Shown: piece after piece, positions 45,702 to 54,405 of the stretch
How the letters are laid out: every line of letters begins with the position of its first letter
How positions within the stretch are numbered: position 1 is the first letter of the stretch
Origin: Pseudomonadota bacterium
Lineage (GTDB): Bacteria; Pseudomonadota; Gammaproteobacteria; Burkholderiales; Burkholderiaceae_C
DNA: 64,000 bases
Assembly (NCBI GenBank): GCA_021783695.1
Contig: JAJXTO010000005.1
Coordinates: 43,809 to 107,808, forward strand
Reading direction: 5' to 3'
Made by a program: the position numbers and the translations under genes
Notes under the pieces: model-generated
What the model saw: the letters and a program-made list of their open reading frames with translations, nothing else
Told to the model about the DNA's origin: nothing
Databases searched by the model: none

Positions 45702-45834
45702 GCGCCTTGCGGCCGCCCTCGCTCCCAGTCAGAAAGGAATGGCAGCGGCGCGCACGCGTTGAAATAGCATTGCTCCTTTGCTCCTGCCCCAGAAATGCGC
45801 GGCGGGCGGCATACGACAAGAGGCTTTGCTGAAC

Positions 45835-47139
45835 ATGCACACCACGCGCAGAAATTTTCTTTCCACCCTGGCCGGGAGCATGCTGCTGGGCGCTGCGCCG
45901 GTGCATGCGCGGCAGCTTCCCGTCGTCAAACTCGCCTTCATCGACCCGCTGACCGGCCCCTTCGCCGCCATCGGCCAGAACCAGTTGCAGAGCTGGCAGT
46001 TCGTGGCCGATCGCGTCAATCGCGGCAACACCGCCGGGGTGCGTTTCGAGATCGTGCCCTTCGACAACAAGGGCGCGGTGCAGGACACGGTGAATGCACT
46101 GCAGGCCGCGACCGATCAGGGCATCCGCTATGTGCTGCAGGGCGACGGCTCGGGCGCGGCGCTGGCGCTGTCCAAGGCCGTGAGCCGCCACAACACGCGC
46201 CACCCGGGCAAGGAGGTGGTGTACCTCAACTACGCCGCAGTCGCTCCGGAGCTGACCGGCAGCGACTGCAGCTTCTGGCATTTCGCGCTGCAGCCCAGCG
46301 TGCCCATGACCCTGCAGGCCATGACGGACGACATCCGCAACCGCCCGCAGATCAAGCGCGTCTACCTCATCGAGCAAGACTATTCCTTCGGTCATCAGGT
46401 GGCCAAATACGCCCGGGAGATGCTCGCGCTCAAGCGCCCGGACATCCAGATCGTCGGCGAGGACTATGTGGCGCTCGGGCAGGTCAAGGACTTCTCACCT
46501 TACATCGCCAAGGCGCGGGCGGCCAAGGCGGATTGCGTCATCACCGCCAACTGGGGCCCCGATCTGACCCTGCTGATCAAGGCCGCGCAACAGGGCGGGT
46601 TCAAGGCCGATCTCTACACCTTCTACGCCAGCAGCCTGGGCGCGCCCAGCGAAATCGGCCCGCACGATGCCGGCCGCGTGAAACTGGTCTATTACAGCGA
46701 GCCCAACCTGCCCGGCACGCTGCAAAGCCTGCAGAAAGGCTTCCGCGACAAGTACCAGCAAGACTTCTCCGTGCCCGTCACCTATACCGGCCTGCTGCTG
46801 CTCACCGCCGCCATGACCAAGGCGCACAGCATCGACCCGATCAAGGTCGCCAGCGCCATGGAAGGGCTGACTTTCCACACCTTCAACGGCGAGGTGACGA
46901 TGCGCGCTGCCGACCATCAGTTGCTCCAGCCCATCTATGTCAGCACCTGGCAGCCGGTCTCTGCAGACTTTCCTTACAACGTCGAGCACACGGGCTACAC
47001 CTTCGCCCTAGAGCACAACTACCCGCCGGCGCAAACCACCCTGCCCGCGCAGTGCACCATGCAGCGCCCGCTGACCACCGAGGTCTATCCCGTCAAGCCG
47101 CCCAAAGTCCGGGCGAGCGCGGTAGGCGGGGCGACATAA
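45835..47139 (+). CDS. Liv-type ABC transporter substrate-binding protein (system 2)
   Basis: The 434-residue periplasmic binding protein carries a twin-arginine-like signal, TTRRNFLSTLAGSMLLG. The mature fold begins VVKLAFIDPLTGPFAAIGQN, a Leu/Ile/Val-binding-protein type opening. The ligand is unknown; its sequence differs clearly from system 1. The ATG at 45835 is chosen over an upstream one because the signal follows it at once. It heads the second five-gene transporter cluster, 133 bases after the TonB-dependent receptor. Confidence 0.87.
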   Translation: MHTTRRNFLSTLAGSMLLGAAPVHARQLPVVKLAFIDPLTGPFAAIGQNQLQSWQFVADRVNRGNTAGVRFEIVPFDNKGAVQDTVNALQAATDQGIRYVLQGDGSGAALALSKAVSRHNTRHPGKEVVYLNYAAVAPELTGSDCSFWHFALQPSVPMTLQAMTDDIRNRPQIKRVYLIEQDYSFGHQVAKYAREMLALKRPDIQIVGEDYVALGQVKDFSPYIAKARAAKADCVITANWGPDLTLLIKAAQQGGFKADLYTFYASSLGAPSEIGPHDAGRVKLVYYSEPNLPGTLQSLQKGFRDKYQQDFSVPVTYTGLLLLTAAMTKAHSIDPIKVASAMEGLTFHTFNGEVTMRAADHQLLQPIYVSTWQPVSADFPYNVEHTGYTFALEHNYPPAQTTLPAQCTMQRPLTTEVYPVKPPKVRASAVGGAT

Positions 47140-47193
47140 GCGGCTGGCCATCAGTCCGTCCGCTGCCCGTGGCGTAAAAAAGCAAATGCGCGC

Positions 47194-48168
47194 ATGGAAG
47201 CTCTGCTGCTGTCCGCCCTCAACGGCCTGAGCTACAGCCTGCTGTTGTTCCTGCTGGCCAGCGGGCTGACACTGATTTTTTCGCTGCTCGGCGTGCTCAA
47301 TTTCGCGCATGGCAGTTTCTACATGCTCGGCGCCTACCTCGCCTGGCAGAGTGGGCAATGGCTGGGTTTCTGGGGCGGGCTGGTGCTTGCGCCCATCGGC
47401 GTTGCCGCGGTGGCGACGCTGTTTGAACTCAGCGTGCTGCGGCGCGTGCGAACGCGGGGCCATCTGCCGGAACTGCTCGCCACCTTCGCGTTTGGCGTGG
47501 TGCTGGTGGAAGCCGCGCGGCTGCTGTGGGGCAGCGCGTCCGTGCCCTACGCCATTCCCGCCGCATTGCAGGGAGGACTGTTTCGGCTGGGCGGACTGGA
47601 GTTCCCGGTCTATCGCGGTTTTGTCATGGCGGTGGCGCTGGCCGCGCTCGGCGGGACCTGGCTGCTGCTCTGGCGCACGCGGGTCGGCCTGGTGGTGCAA
47701 GCCGCACTGACGCATGCGTCCACGGTGTCGGCGCTTGGGCACAATGTGCCTGCGGTGCAGACCCTGGTGTTCGCCGCCGGCGGGGCGCTGGCCGGACTCG
47801 CGGGCGCCGTGGGCGGCCCGCTGTTGATCACCGAGCCGGGCATGGCCGCGCAGATGGGGGCGTTGCTGTTTGCAGTCATCATCATCGGCGGGCTGGGGTC
47901 GCTGCGCGGGGCCTTGCTGGGCGCATTGCTGGTCGGCGAGTTGCAAACCCTGACCGTGGCCGTCCATGGCTCGCTGGCCGACGGTTTGCTGCGCCTGGGC
48001 TGGAGCGCCCCCGCTTCCTGGCCCACCGACAAAGGCATCGTGCCCAGCCTGCTGCACCTCGATCTGTCGCGCGCCGCGCCGCTGATGCCCTATGTGCTGC
48101 TGGTCGTGGTGCTGGCGATGCGGCCGCAAGGATTGACCCGCGCACTGAGCCGGGATGAGGCGCTGTGA
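47194..48168 (+). CDS. livH: Liv-type ABC permease, LivH-like (system 2)
   Basis: The 324-residue permease has the LivH signature LGVLNFAHGSFYMLGAYLAW near residue 30 and about eight to nine membrane helices. It is longer than the system 1 counterpart by an insert near residues 250-290. Its TGA overlaps the GTG of the next permease, so they are coupled. Confidence 0.88.
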   Translation: MEALLLSALNGLSYSLLLFLLASGLTLIFSLLGVLNFAHGSFYMLGAYLAWQSGQWLGFWGGLVLAPIGVAAVATLFELSVLRRVRTRGHLPELLATFAFGVVLVEAARLLWGSASVPYAIPAALQGGLFRLGGLEFPVYRGFVMAVALAALGGTWLLLWRTRVGLVVQAALTHASTVSALGHNVPAVQTLVFAAGGALAGLAGAVGGPLLITEPGMAAQMGALLFAVIIIGGLGSLRGALLGALLVGELQTLTVAVHGSLADGLLRLGWSAPASWPTDKGIVPSLLHLDLSRAAPLMPYVLLVVVLAMRPQGLTRALSRDEAL

Positions 48169-49409
48169 GTCTGCCGCCAATGCTGCGACGCGGCGGCGGG
48201 CCGGTGCTGTTCGCCGCCATCATCGTCCTGCCCCTGGCCTTGCCGATCGGCAGCGTCGGCTTCAGCCTGCTGACGCAACTCGCCAGCGCCTGGCTGTTGC
48301 TGCTGTCCATCGGCGTGCTGCGCACGCGCGTGGGCCTGCTGAGCTTCGGTCAGGCGCTGTTCTCCGGACTGGCCGCCTATGCCGCCGCGCATGCGATGAA
48401 CACGATCGCCACGCAGGGCTGGCCGCTGTCGTTCGCCCTGGTGCCCCTGTATGCCGGTCTGTTCGCGGCGGGTGTGGCGCTGGTGAGCGGGCCGATCAGC
48501 GTGCGGCGCGGCGGCCTGAGCTTTGCCATGATCACCCTCGGGCTGGGCGAGCTCGCGGCCCTGCTAGCGCCCATGCTGCAGGGGTTTTTCGGCGGCGAGG
48601 GCGGCGTGTCCACCGACCGCACTGCCGGGCCGGTCTGGCTGGGGCTCGACCTGCTGTCGCAACGCCAGGTCTATGGCGTGAGCGCGGCCTATGTGCTGCT
48701 GGGCGCAGCCTTGCTGCGCTGGATCGATGGCACGCGACTGGGCCTGCTGGCGGGCGCCGTGCGCGACAACCCCCTGCGCGCGGCAGTCAGCGGCATCGCG
48801 CCGCACCGGGTGCGGCTGCAGATTCTGCTCGTCAGCGCGTTTCTTGCCGGTCTTGCAGGCGCGCTGCAAACCCTGCGGATCGAACAAGTGAGCGCCGGTT
48901 CGCTGAGCCTGCAGCAGTCCAGCATGGCCCTGCTGTTCAGTCTGGCGGCGGGCAGTGGAACCGTTTGGGGCGCGCTGCTCGGAGCAGGGCTGATGGTGGG
49001 CGGCGAGGTCATGCTGGCCGCGGTGTCGCGGGCCTGGATGCTGTATGTGGGACTGGGATTTCTGTGCCTCGTGATCTGGGCACCGCAAGGGCTGGCCGAG
49101 GTGTTGCGCAGCCTGTCCAGCCGCCTGCGCGCCGCGCACCAGCCCGACCTGCTCTGGGGACTGGCCGCACTGTTGCTGTGCGCGGCCCTGTCCATCATCG
49201 GCCTGAGCAGCCTGATCGAACTGCTCTACGCCGTGCGCCAGCAACTGCTGGGCGGCAGCGCGATGTCGCTTTATGGCCTGAATCTGCAGCCGCACAGCGT
49301 GGATGTCTGGGTGGGCGCCGCCCTGCTGACTGCCACCGGCCTGGGCCTGAGCGCCCTGGTGGGGCGCGCAGTTGCGCTGCAATTGCGCGCCAGCGGAACA
49401 CGGCCATGA
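48165..49409 (+). CDS. livM: Liv-type ABC permease, LivM-like, with C-terminal extension (system 2)
   Basis: This 414-residue second permease begins with GTG (48165). The LivM body (residues 1-310) includes LRTRVGLLSFGQALFSG near residue 45 and GAVRDNPLRAAVSGI in the coupling region. After LVIWAPQGLAEVLR the protein continues for about 100 residues with two more likely membrane helices. I do not know this extension from typical LivM. The stop overlaps the ATPase start by four bases. Confidence 0.86.
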   Translation: MSLPPMLRRGGGPVLFAAIIVLPLALPIGSVGFSLLTQLASAWLLLLSIGVLRTRVGLLSFGQALFSGLAAYAAAHAMNTIATQGWPLSFALVPLYAGLFAAGVALVSGPISVRRGGLSFAMITLGLGELAALLAPMLQGFFGGEGGVSTDRTAGPVWLGLDLLSQRQVYGVSAAYVLLGAALLRWIDGTRLGLLAGAVRDNPLRAAVSGIAPHRVRLQILLVSAFLAGLAGALQTLRIEQVSAGSLSLQQSSMALLFSLAAGSGTVWGALLGAGLMVGGEVMLAAVSRAWMLYVGLGFLCLVIWAPQGLAEVLRSLSSRLRAAHQPDLLWGLAALLLCAALSIIGLSSLIELLYAVRQQLLGGSAMSLYGLNLQPHSVDVWVGAALLTATGLGLSALVGRAVALQLRASGTRP

Positions 49410-50161
49410 GCACGCAGCAACCCGCACCGTTGCTGGCTCTGCAGGGCGTGCACTGCGTGCTTGGCGGCCAGCCTGTCCTCACTGACCTGAATCTGCAGGT
49501 ACAAGGCGGTGAGCGTGTGGCCGTCATCGGCCCCAATGGCGCGGGAAAAACCACGCTGTTTCAGGTGATCAGCGGCTTGCGGCCCTTGCACGCCGGCAGT
49601 GTGTGGCTGCGTGGACGGCGCATCGACCGTCTGAGCCCGCCGCAGATCGCCCGCGCCGGGGTGGGGCGCAGCTTTCAGACGCCGCAGGTCTTCGGGCACC
49701 TGAGCGTGGCCGACAATCTGCGCTGCGCGCTGCTGGCGCATGCTGGCAGCAACGGGCTGCGGCGGCTGGCGCGCGACACCGCACTGGAACAGGACACCGC
49801 GGCCTGGCTGCACGCCCTGCAACTCCAGGCGCTGGCCAGCGCGCGCGCGCAGCACCTCGATTACGCCAGCCTGCGCGCACTCGAACTCGGTCTCGCACTG
49901 TCGGGCAAGGCCCCTCTGCTGCTGCTCGACGAGCCGACGGCCGGCATGAGCCGGGCGCAGGCGGGCGAGATGCTCGATCTGATTCTGCAGGTCTGCCGCG
50001 ACCGCACCCTGCTGGTGATCGAACACGACCTCGACGCCGTCTTCCGCCTGGCCAGCCGCGTGATCGTGCTGCACCAGGGCCGCGCGCTGGCCGACGGCAC
50101 GCCGCAGGACATCCGCGCCGACGCGCGGGTGCAGGCGGTCTATCTGGGACTGGCGCCATGA
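49406..50161 (+). CDS. livG: Liv-type ABC ATPase, LivG-like (system 2)
   Basis: The 251-residue ATPase has Walker A GPNGAGKTTLF near residue 39, the LivG segment GVGRSFQTPQVFGHLSV, and Walker B LLLLDEPTAGMSRAQ. The ABC signature is weak (LDYASLRALELGLAL). The H-loop histidine is present in VIEHDLDAV. It couples to both neighbours through four-base overlaps. With the LivF partner it should drive transport for the system 2 binding protein. Confidence 0.9.
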   Translation: MSTQQPAPLLALQGVHCVLGGQPVLTDLNLQVQGGERVAVIGPNGAGKTTLFQVISGLRPLHAGSVWLRGRRIDRLSPPQIARAGVGRSFQTPQVFGHLSVADNLRCALLAHAGSNGLRRLARDTALEQDTAAWLHALQLQALASARAQHLDYASLRALELGLALSGKAPLLLLDEPTAGMSRAQAGEMLDLILQVCRDRTLLVIEHDLDAVFRLASRVIVLHQGRALADGTPQDIRADARVQAVYLGLAP

Positions 50162-50856
50162 CGGCACCGCTGCTGCAGGTGCGCGATCTGCGCGGCGGCT
50201 ATGGCCCGGTGCGGGTGCTGCGCGGGGTCGATCTGCAGGTGCATGCGGGCGAGCTGGTGGTGCTGCTGGGACGCAATGGCAGCGGGCGCAGCACCCTGCT
50301 CAAGGCGCTGATGGGACTGATTCCCGCCACTGGCGCGGCGCAATGGGCAGGCCGTGACCTCCTCGCCCTGCCCACGCACCAGCGCGCCCGGCTGGGGCTG
50401 GGCTATGTGCCGGAAGGGCGCGACATCTTCCCGCATCTGAGCGTGCGGCAAAACCTGCGCCTGGGCGCCAAACCGGCTGCGGGCAAAGCGGCTGCAGCGT
50501 GGGATGAAACGCGCGTGCTCACCCTGTTTCCGGCACTTGCCGCGCGTCTGCGCACACCAGCCCTGGCCCTGTCGGGTGGAGAACAGCAGATGCTGTCCAT
50601 CGCCCGGGCGCTGATGGGCAACCCCCAGGTGTTATTGCTCGATGAACCGACCGAAGGCCTGGCACCGCAGCGCGTGGCGGCCACGGTGGCGCTGCTCGGT
50701 CAACTGCGCGCCGGCGGTCTGGGCCTGCTGCTGGTGGAGCAAAAGCCGTGGGCGCTGGAGCTGGCGGGCCGCGTCGTCGTTCTTGGCGATGGGCAGGCGC
50801 GGTTCAGCGGCGCGTCTGCCGATCTGCCGCACGATATTTCAAAAACGTGGCTTTGA
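50158..50856 (+). CDS. livF: Liv-type ABC ATPase, LivF-like, with Walker A Lys to Arg (system 2)
   Basis: The 232-residue ATPase has the signature LSGGEQQMLSIARAL and Walker B LLLDEPTEGLAPQ. The Walker A motif, however, reads GRNGSGRST: the invariant lysine is arginine (R44). Lysine to arginine at this site usually lowers ATP hydrolysis greatly, so this subunit may be a structural or regulatory half, as in asymmetric ABC pairs. The last 18 bases overlap the antisense rnfH gene. Confidence 0.86.
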   Translation: MTAPLLQVRDLRGGYGPVRVLRGVDLQVHAGELVVLLGRNGSGRSTLLKALMGLIPATGAAQWAGRDLLALPTHQRARLGLGYVPEGRDIFPHLSVRQNLRLGAKPAAGKAAAAWDETRVLTLFPALAARLRTPALALSGGEQQMLSIARALMGNPQVLLLDEPTEGLAPQRVAATVALLGQLRAGGLGLLLVEQKPWALELAGRVVVLGDGQARFSGASADLPHDISKTWL

Positions 50857-51174
50857 GGCTGCGGCTTTTTTCGCTGCCGCGGCGCGCAGGCGGCGGGCAC
50901 TCATCGGATCGACCTGCAGCGGACGGCACAGGTCGATGCGGTCGCCCTCCTGCAGGATGTGATGCGGCAGTACGCGCTGGCCGTCCACGCCCCAGCGCAC
51001 ATCGAGCGTCGCCAGTTCGGGGTGCGCCGCGCGCAGGCCGCTGGCCAGCACGGCCTGCTCCGCCGTTGCTCCGGCGGGCAGGCGCACCTCGCGCAAATCC
51101 GGCTCGCCGGTCTCGGGCGCGTAAAACACGGCGATGGTGATGTCCTGCGCCTGAGGGCCGTCAGCGTGGCCCAT
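50839..51174 (-). CDS. rnfH: RnfH/RatB-family ubiquitin-like protein
   Basis: The 111-residue protein belongs to the RnfH (RatB) family of beta-grasp proteins. It has IAVFYAPETGEPDLREVRL at the start and GDRIDLCRPLQVDPMSARR at the end, followed by a basic tail. Function is not settled; it is usually found beside ratA, as here. It starts inside ratA with a 14-base overlap. Its end overlaps the livF stop on the other strand by 18 bases. Confidence 0.88.
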   Translation of the reverse strand: MGHADGPQAQDITIAVFYAPETGEPDLREVRLPAGATAEQAVLASGLRAAHPELATLDVRWGVDGQRVLPHHILQEGDRIDLCRPLQVDPMSARRLRAAAAKKAAASKPRF

Positions 51175-51601
51175 AGACCTGCTTGGCGCGCTGCACGAAA
51201 GCATCGACAAAACTGCTGGCAATATGGTTGAACACCGGACCGATGACCTTTTCCACCAAAAAGTTGGAGAACTTGTAATCGAGCAGGAACTCGACCTTGC
51301 ACGCCTTGCCATCGGCCAGCGGGTTGAACACCCAGCGCCCATGCAGCGCCGAGAACGGACCGTCCACCAGCCGCATGCGCACTTCCTGGCCCGGCACATT
51401 GATGTTCTGCGTGGTGAAGCTCTGGCGGATGCCCTTGAAGTCGATGGTCACGCTGGCGCGCACCGTGTCGCCCTCCAGCGTCTGCATCGTGGCCCCGCCG
51501 CACCAGGGCAGAAACTGCGGATAGGACGGCACGTCGGTGACCAGGTCGTACATTTCCTGCGGGCTGTACCAGATGAGGACGGATTTGTGAACCTGGGGCA
51601 T
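51161..51601 (-). CDS. ratA: RatA-like SRPBCC-fold protein
   Basis: The 146-residue protein matches the RatA / coenzyme-Q-binding START-like family, with EMYDLVTDVPSYPQFLPWC near residue 16 and FNPLADGKACKVEFLLDYKF. In E. coli RatA has been reported to block ribosome subunit joining; related proteins bind ubiquinone. Which applies here is unknown. It is adjacent to and divergent from smpB, a conserved order, and rnfH follows with a 14-base overlap. Confidence 0.9.
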   Translation of the reverse strand: MPQVHKSVLIWYSPQEMYDLVTDVPSYPQFLPWCGGATMQTLEGDTVRASVTIDFKGIRQSFTTQNINVPGQEVRMRLVDGPFSALHGRWVFNPLADGKACKVEFLLDYKFSNFLVEKVIGPVFNHIASSFVDAFVQRAKQVYGPR

Positions 51602-51675
51602 GGACGAGGTGCGCGGATCGAGGGTTCTTAGAATGACGGGATTGTATTGAGGGCCGAACGCCCCACATTTCCCGC

Positions 51676-52119
51676 ATGAGCATCGCTGAAAACCGCAAGG
51701 CCCGCTACAACTACTTCCTCGAAGACCGCTTCGAGGCTGGCATCGTGCTCGAAGGCTGGGAGGTCAAGTCCGTGCGCGCGGGGCAGGTGCAGCTCACCGA
51801 TGGCTATGTGGTCATCCGCGATGGCGAGCTGTTTCTCATCGGCATGAACGTCGTGGCGCTCAACAGTGCGTCCACCCATGTGCGCCCCGACGCCGCGCGC
51901 ACCCGCAAGCTGCTGATGCACAAGGACGAGATCCGCAAGCTCATCGGCAAGGTGGAACAGCGCGGCTACACCCTGGTGCCCATCAATCTGCACTTCAAGG
52001 GGGGCCGGGTGAAGCTCGACCTCGCGCTGGGCAAGGGCAAGAAAGATCACGACAAGCGCGACACCGAAGCCAACCGCGACTGGCAGCGCGAAAAAGCGCG
52101 CATCATGAAAACGCGCTGA
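51676..52119 (+). CDS. smpB: SsrA-binding protein SmpB
   Basis: SmpB carries tmRNA to stalled ribosomes for rescue. The 147-residue protein starts [20 protein letters not shown], includes [14 protein letters not shown], and ends in the basic tail [19 protein letters not shown]. It is divergent from ratA. I did not find the tmRNA gene in the window. Confidence 0.97.
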   Translation: MSIAENRKARYNYFLEDRFEAGIVLEGWEVKSVRAGQVQLTDGYVVIRDGELFLIGMNVVALNSASTHVRPDAARTRKLLMHKDEIRKLIGKVEQRGYTLVPINLHFKGGRVKLDLALGKGKKDHDKRDTEANRDWQREKARIMKTR

Positions 52120-52152
52120 GGCTGCCAAGGCGGCCGCGGTCTGCGCTGCGCT

Positions 52153-53250
52153 CTATGCCGCGCCGATGCCCGCAACCAGGCTGCCTGCAGGAGCGGTGGT
52201 CTTCTGCGCCGCGGTGAAGTCGAGCATGCGCTGCACCGGCAGACGGGCGCGTGCGGCCAGTGCGGGGGCGAGAGTGATGGCGTTGTCGCCACTCTCCAGC
52301 ACCCGGGCCAGACCAGCGAGACTGTTCATCGCCATCCACGGGCAATGCGCGCAGCTCTTGCAGGTGGCGGCATTGCCTGCGGTCGGCGCGGGAATAAAGA
52401 TCTTGCCGGGGTTTTGTTGCTGCAGGGCGTGAAACATGCCGGCGTCGGTGGCGACGATGAATTCAGTCGCGTCGAGCCTGCGCGCCGCCTTGAGAATCTG
52501 CGAGGTCGAGCCCACCACGTCGGCCAGGGCCACCACGGCGGCCGGGCTTTCCGGGTGCACCAGAACGCGGGCGTTTGGCCGCTCGGCCTTGAGCAGTTCG
52601 AGTTCCAGCGCCTTGAATTCGTCATGCACGATGCACGAGCCCTGCCACAGCAGCATGTCCGCGCCGGTTTGCTGCTGGATATAGCCGCCCAGATGGCGGT
52701 CGGGCGCCCAGAGGATTTTTTCGCCGCGGGCGTGCAGATGCGCCACGATGTCGAGCGCGCAGCTCGATGTCACCACCCAGTCGGCCCGTGCCTTCACCGC
52801 CGCGCTGGTGTTGGCATAAACGACCACGGTGCGGTCGGGATGGGCATCACAAAACGCGGCGAACTGCGGCGCCGGGCAGCCCAGATCGAGCGAGCAGTTG
52901 GCATCGAGATCGGGCATGAGCACGCGCTTGTCCATCGACAGCATCTTGGCGGTCTCGCCCATGAAGCGCACCCCGGCGACGACCAGTGTGCTGGCGGGGT
53001 GGCGGGCGCCGAAGCGCGCCATTTCCAGCGAGTCGGCCACCAGTCCGCCAGTCGCCTGCGCCAAATCCTGCAGATCGGGGTGGGTGTAGTAATGCGCCAC
53101 CAGCGCGGCATCGTGCGCGCGCAGCAGCGCCGCACAACGCTCCATCAGCGCGCTGCGCTGCGCTGGACTGGGCTCCGCAGGAACGCGCGCCCAAGCCTGC
53201 GCGGAGCCGGTAACCGGGCTGTCGAATGCGACGGGAAAGGTGGCGGACAT
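52153..53250 (-). CDS. nadA: Quinolinate synthase A
   Basis: NadA condenses iminoaspartate with dihydroxyacetone phosphate to give quinolinate, using a 4Fe-4S cluster. The 365-residue protein has cluster-cysteine candidates in [16 protein letters not shown] and [13 protein letters not shown]. The N-terminal catalytic region reads [20 protein letters not shown]. It lies 32 bases from nadC on the same strand, nadC first, forming the NAD synthesis pair. No aspartate oxidase gene (nadB) is in the window. Confidence 0.95.
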   Translation of the reverse strand: MSATFPVAFDSPVTGSAQAWARVPAEPSPAQRSALMERCAALLRAHDAALVAHYYTHPDLQDLAQATGGLVADSLEMARFGARHPASTLVVAGVRFMGETAKMLSMDKRVLMPDLDANCSLDLGCPAPQFAAFCDAHPDRTVVVYANTSAAVKARADWVVTSSCALDIVAHLHARGEKILWAPDRHLGGYIQQQTGADMLLWQGSCIVHDEFKALELELLKAERPNARVLVHPESPAAVVALADVVGSTSQILKAARRLDATEFIVATDAGMFHALQQQNPGKIFIPAPTAGNAATCKSCAHCPWMAMNSLAGLARVLESGDNAITLAPALAARARLPVQRMLDFTAAQKTTAPAGSLVAGIGAA

Positions 53251-53282
53251 GCGGACTTCCTTTTGAATGAATGCGCAACGAA

Positions 53283-54122
53283 TCAGAGGGCGGCGAAGCG
53301 CATCGACAGATCGACGGCCTGCACGTCCTTGGTCAGCTTGCCCACAGAGATGCGGTCGACTCCGGTTTCTGCAATGGCGCGCACCGTCTGCAGGTCCACC
53401 CCGCCAGAGACTTCCAGCACGGCGCGCTGCCCCGTGAGTTGCACCGCCTCGCGGAGTTGACCCAGGGACATATTGTCCAGCAGCACCATGCGGGCGCCTG
53501 CGCGCAGGGCTTCGTCGAGCTGGGCCAGGGTTTCCACCTCGATCTGGATGAACTGCGCCTGCGCGGCCACCGCCTGCGCACGCTGCAGCGCCTGCGCCAC
53601 CCCACCTGCGGCAGCGATGTGGTTTTCCTTGATCAGCACTGCGTCGAACAGGCCGATGCGGTGATTCATTCCGCCGCCCACACGCACCGCGTATTTCTGC
53701 GCAAGCCGCAGGCCCGGCAGGGTTTTGCGGGTATCGACAATCTGCGCCCGTGTGCCTCGTACCGCATCCACATACTGCGCGGTGCGCGTAGCCACGGCGC
53801 TGAGCAGTTGCAGGAAATTGAGCAAAGTGCGCTCGGCGCTGAGCAGCGCGCGTGCATTCCCCCTCAGTTCCAGAAAGACGGCATCAGCTTCCAAATGCGC
53901 GCCTTCTGGCGCCAACCACTCCAGATGTGCCGATGGGTCGAGCGCCCGCACGCAGGCGTTGGCCCACGGTGCGCCACACAGCCGCGCGGCCTCGCGGCTG
54001 CGCACCGCTGCACTCGCGACAGCGTCCGGGTCGATGAGCGAGGCGGTCAGATCGCCCGCGCCCAGGTCTTCCTCCAAAGCCCGCCGCACATCGCGGGCCG
54101 CCAGGGTGTGCACATCCATCAT
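53283..54122 (-). CDS. nadC: Nicotinate-nucleotide pyrophosphorylase (quinolinate phosphoribosyltransferase)
   Basis: NadC converts quinolinate and PRPP to nicotinate mononucleotide. The 279-residue protein has [15 protein letters not shown] near residue 17, [17 protein letters not shown] near residue 100, [17 protein letters not shown], and [10 protein letters not shown]. The C-terminal barrel ends with the phosphate-binding [10 protein letters not shown]. Two adjacent ATGs (54122 and 54119) could serve as start. It is the first gene of the nadC-nadA unit. Confidence 0.95.
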   Translation of the reverse strand: MMDVHTLAARDVRRALEEDLGAGDLTASLIDPDAVASAAVRSREAARLCGAPWANACVRALDPSAHLEWLAPEGAHLEADAVFLELRGNARALLSAERTLLNFLQLLSAVATRTAQYVDAVRGTRAQIVDTRKTLPGLRLAQKYAVRVGGGMNHRIGLFDAVLIKENHIAAAGGVAQALQRAQAVAAQAQFIQIEVETLAQLDEALRAGARMVLLDNMSLGQLREAVQLTGQRAVLEVSGGVDLQTVRAIAETGVDRISVGKLTKDVQAVDLSMRFAAL

Positions 54123-54310
54123 GGTGTTCGCGCCTTTCGTCGATACAGGCTGAAAAGCATTGCAGTTTAGGCGGATTGGCAAACCGCTCCGGCTGGTGCG
54201 GATGCATCGAGTTGTCGCTGAATTGGCACACATCGCCACTGCATCTGCGACAGATTGCCGCAGTTTTGTGCGCTGCAAAAATCGACATTCCGCAATGAAG
54301 ACTGGAAATT

Positions 54311-54393
54311 ACTAGGGTTTGTCCTAGTTATCACGGTGAATTCCCTATATTGACAAGGCTATATCAGTATTCGCTAATATTGAGCCAGATCAA
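54311..54393 (+). promoter_or_regulatory. Promoter and operator region of the FNR-like gene
   Basis: A perfect -35 TTGACA (54350-54355) is followed after 17 bases by GCTAAT (54373-54378). An FNR-box-like site, TTGAGCCAGATCAA (54380-54393), one mismatch from TTGAT-N4-ATCAA, lies at the likely start point; a factor bound there would repress. Upstream, an inverted repeat ACTAGG-N6-CCTAGT occupies 54311-54328. The layout suggests autorepression plus a second regulator. Confidence 0.6.
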
Positions 54394-54405
54394 TGAAAGC
54401 CCGCC

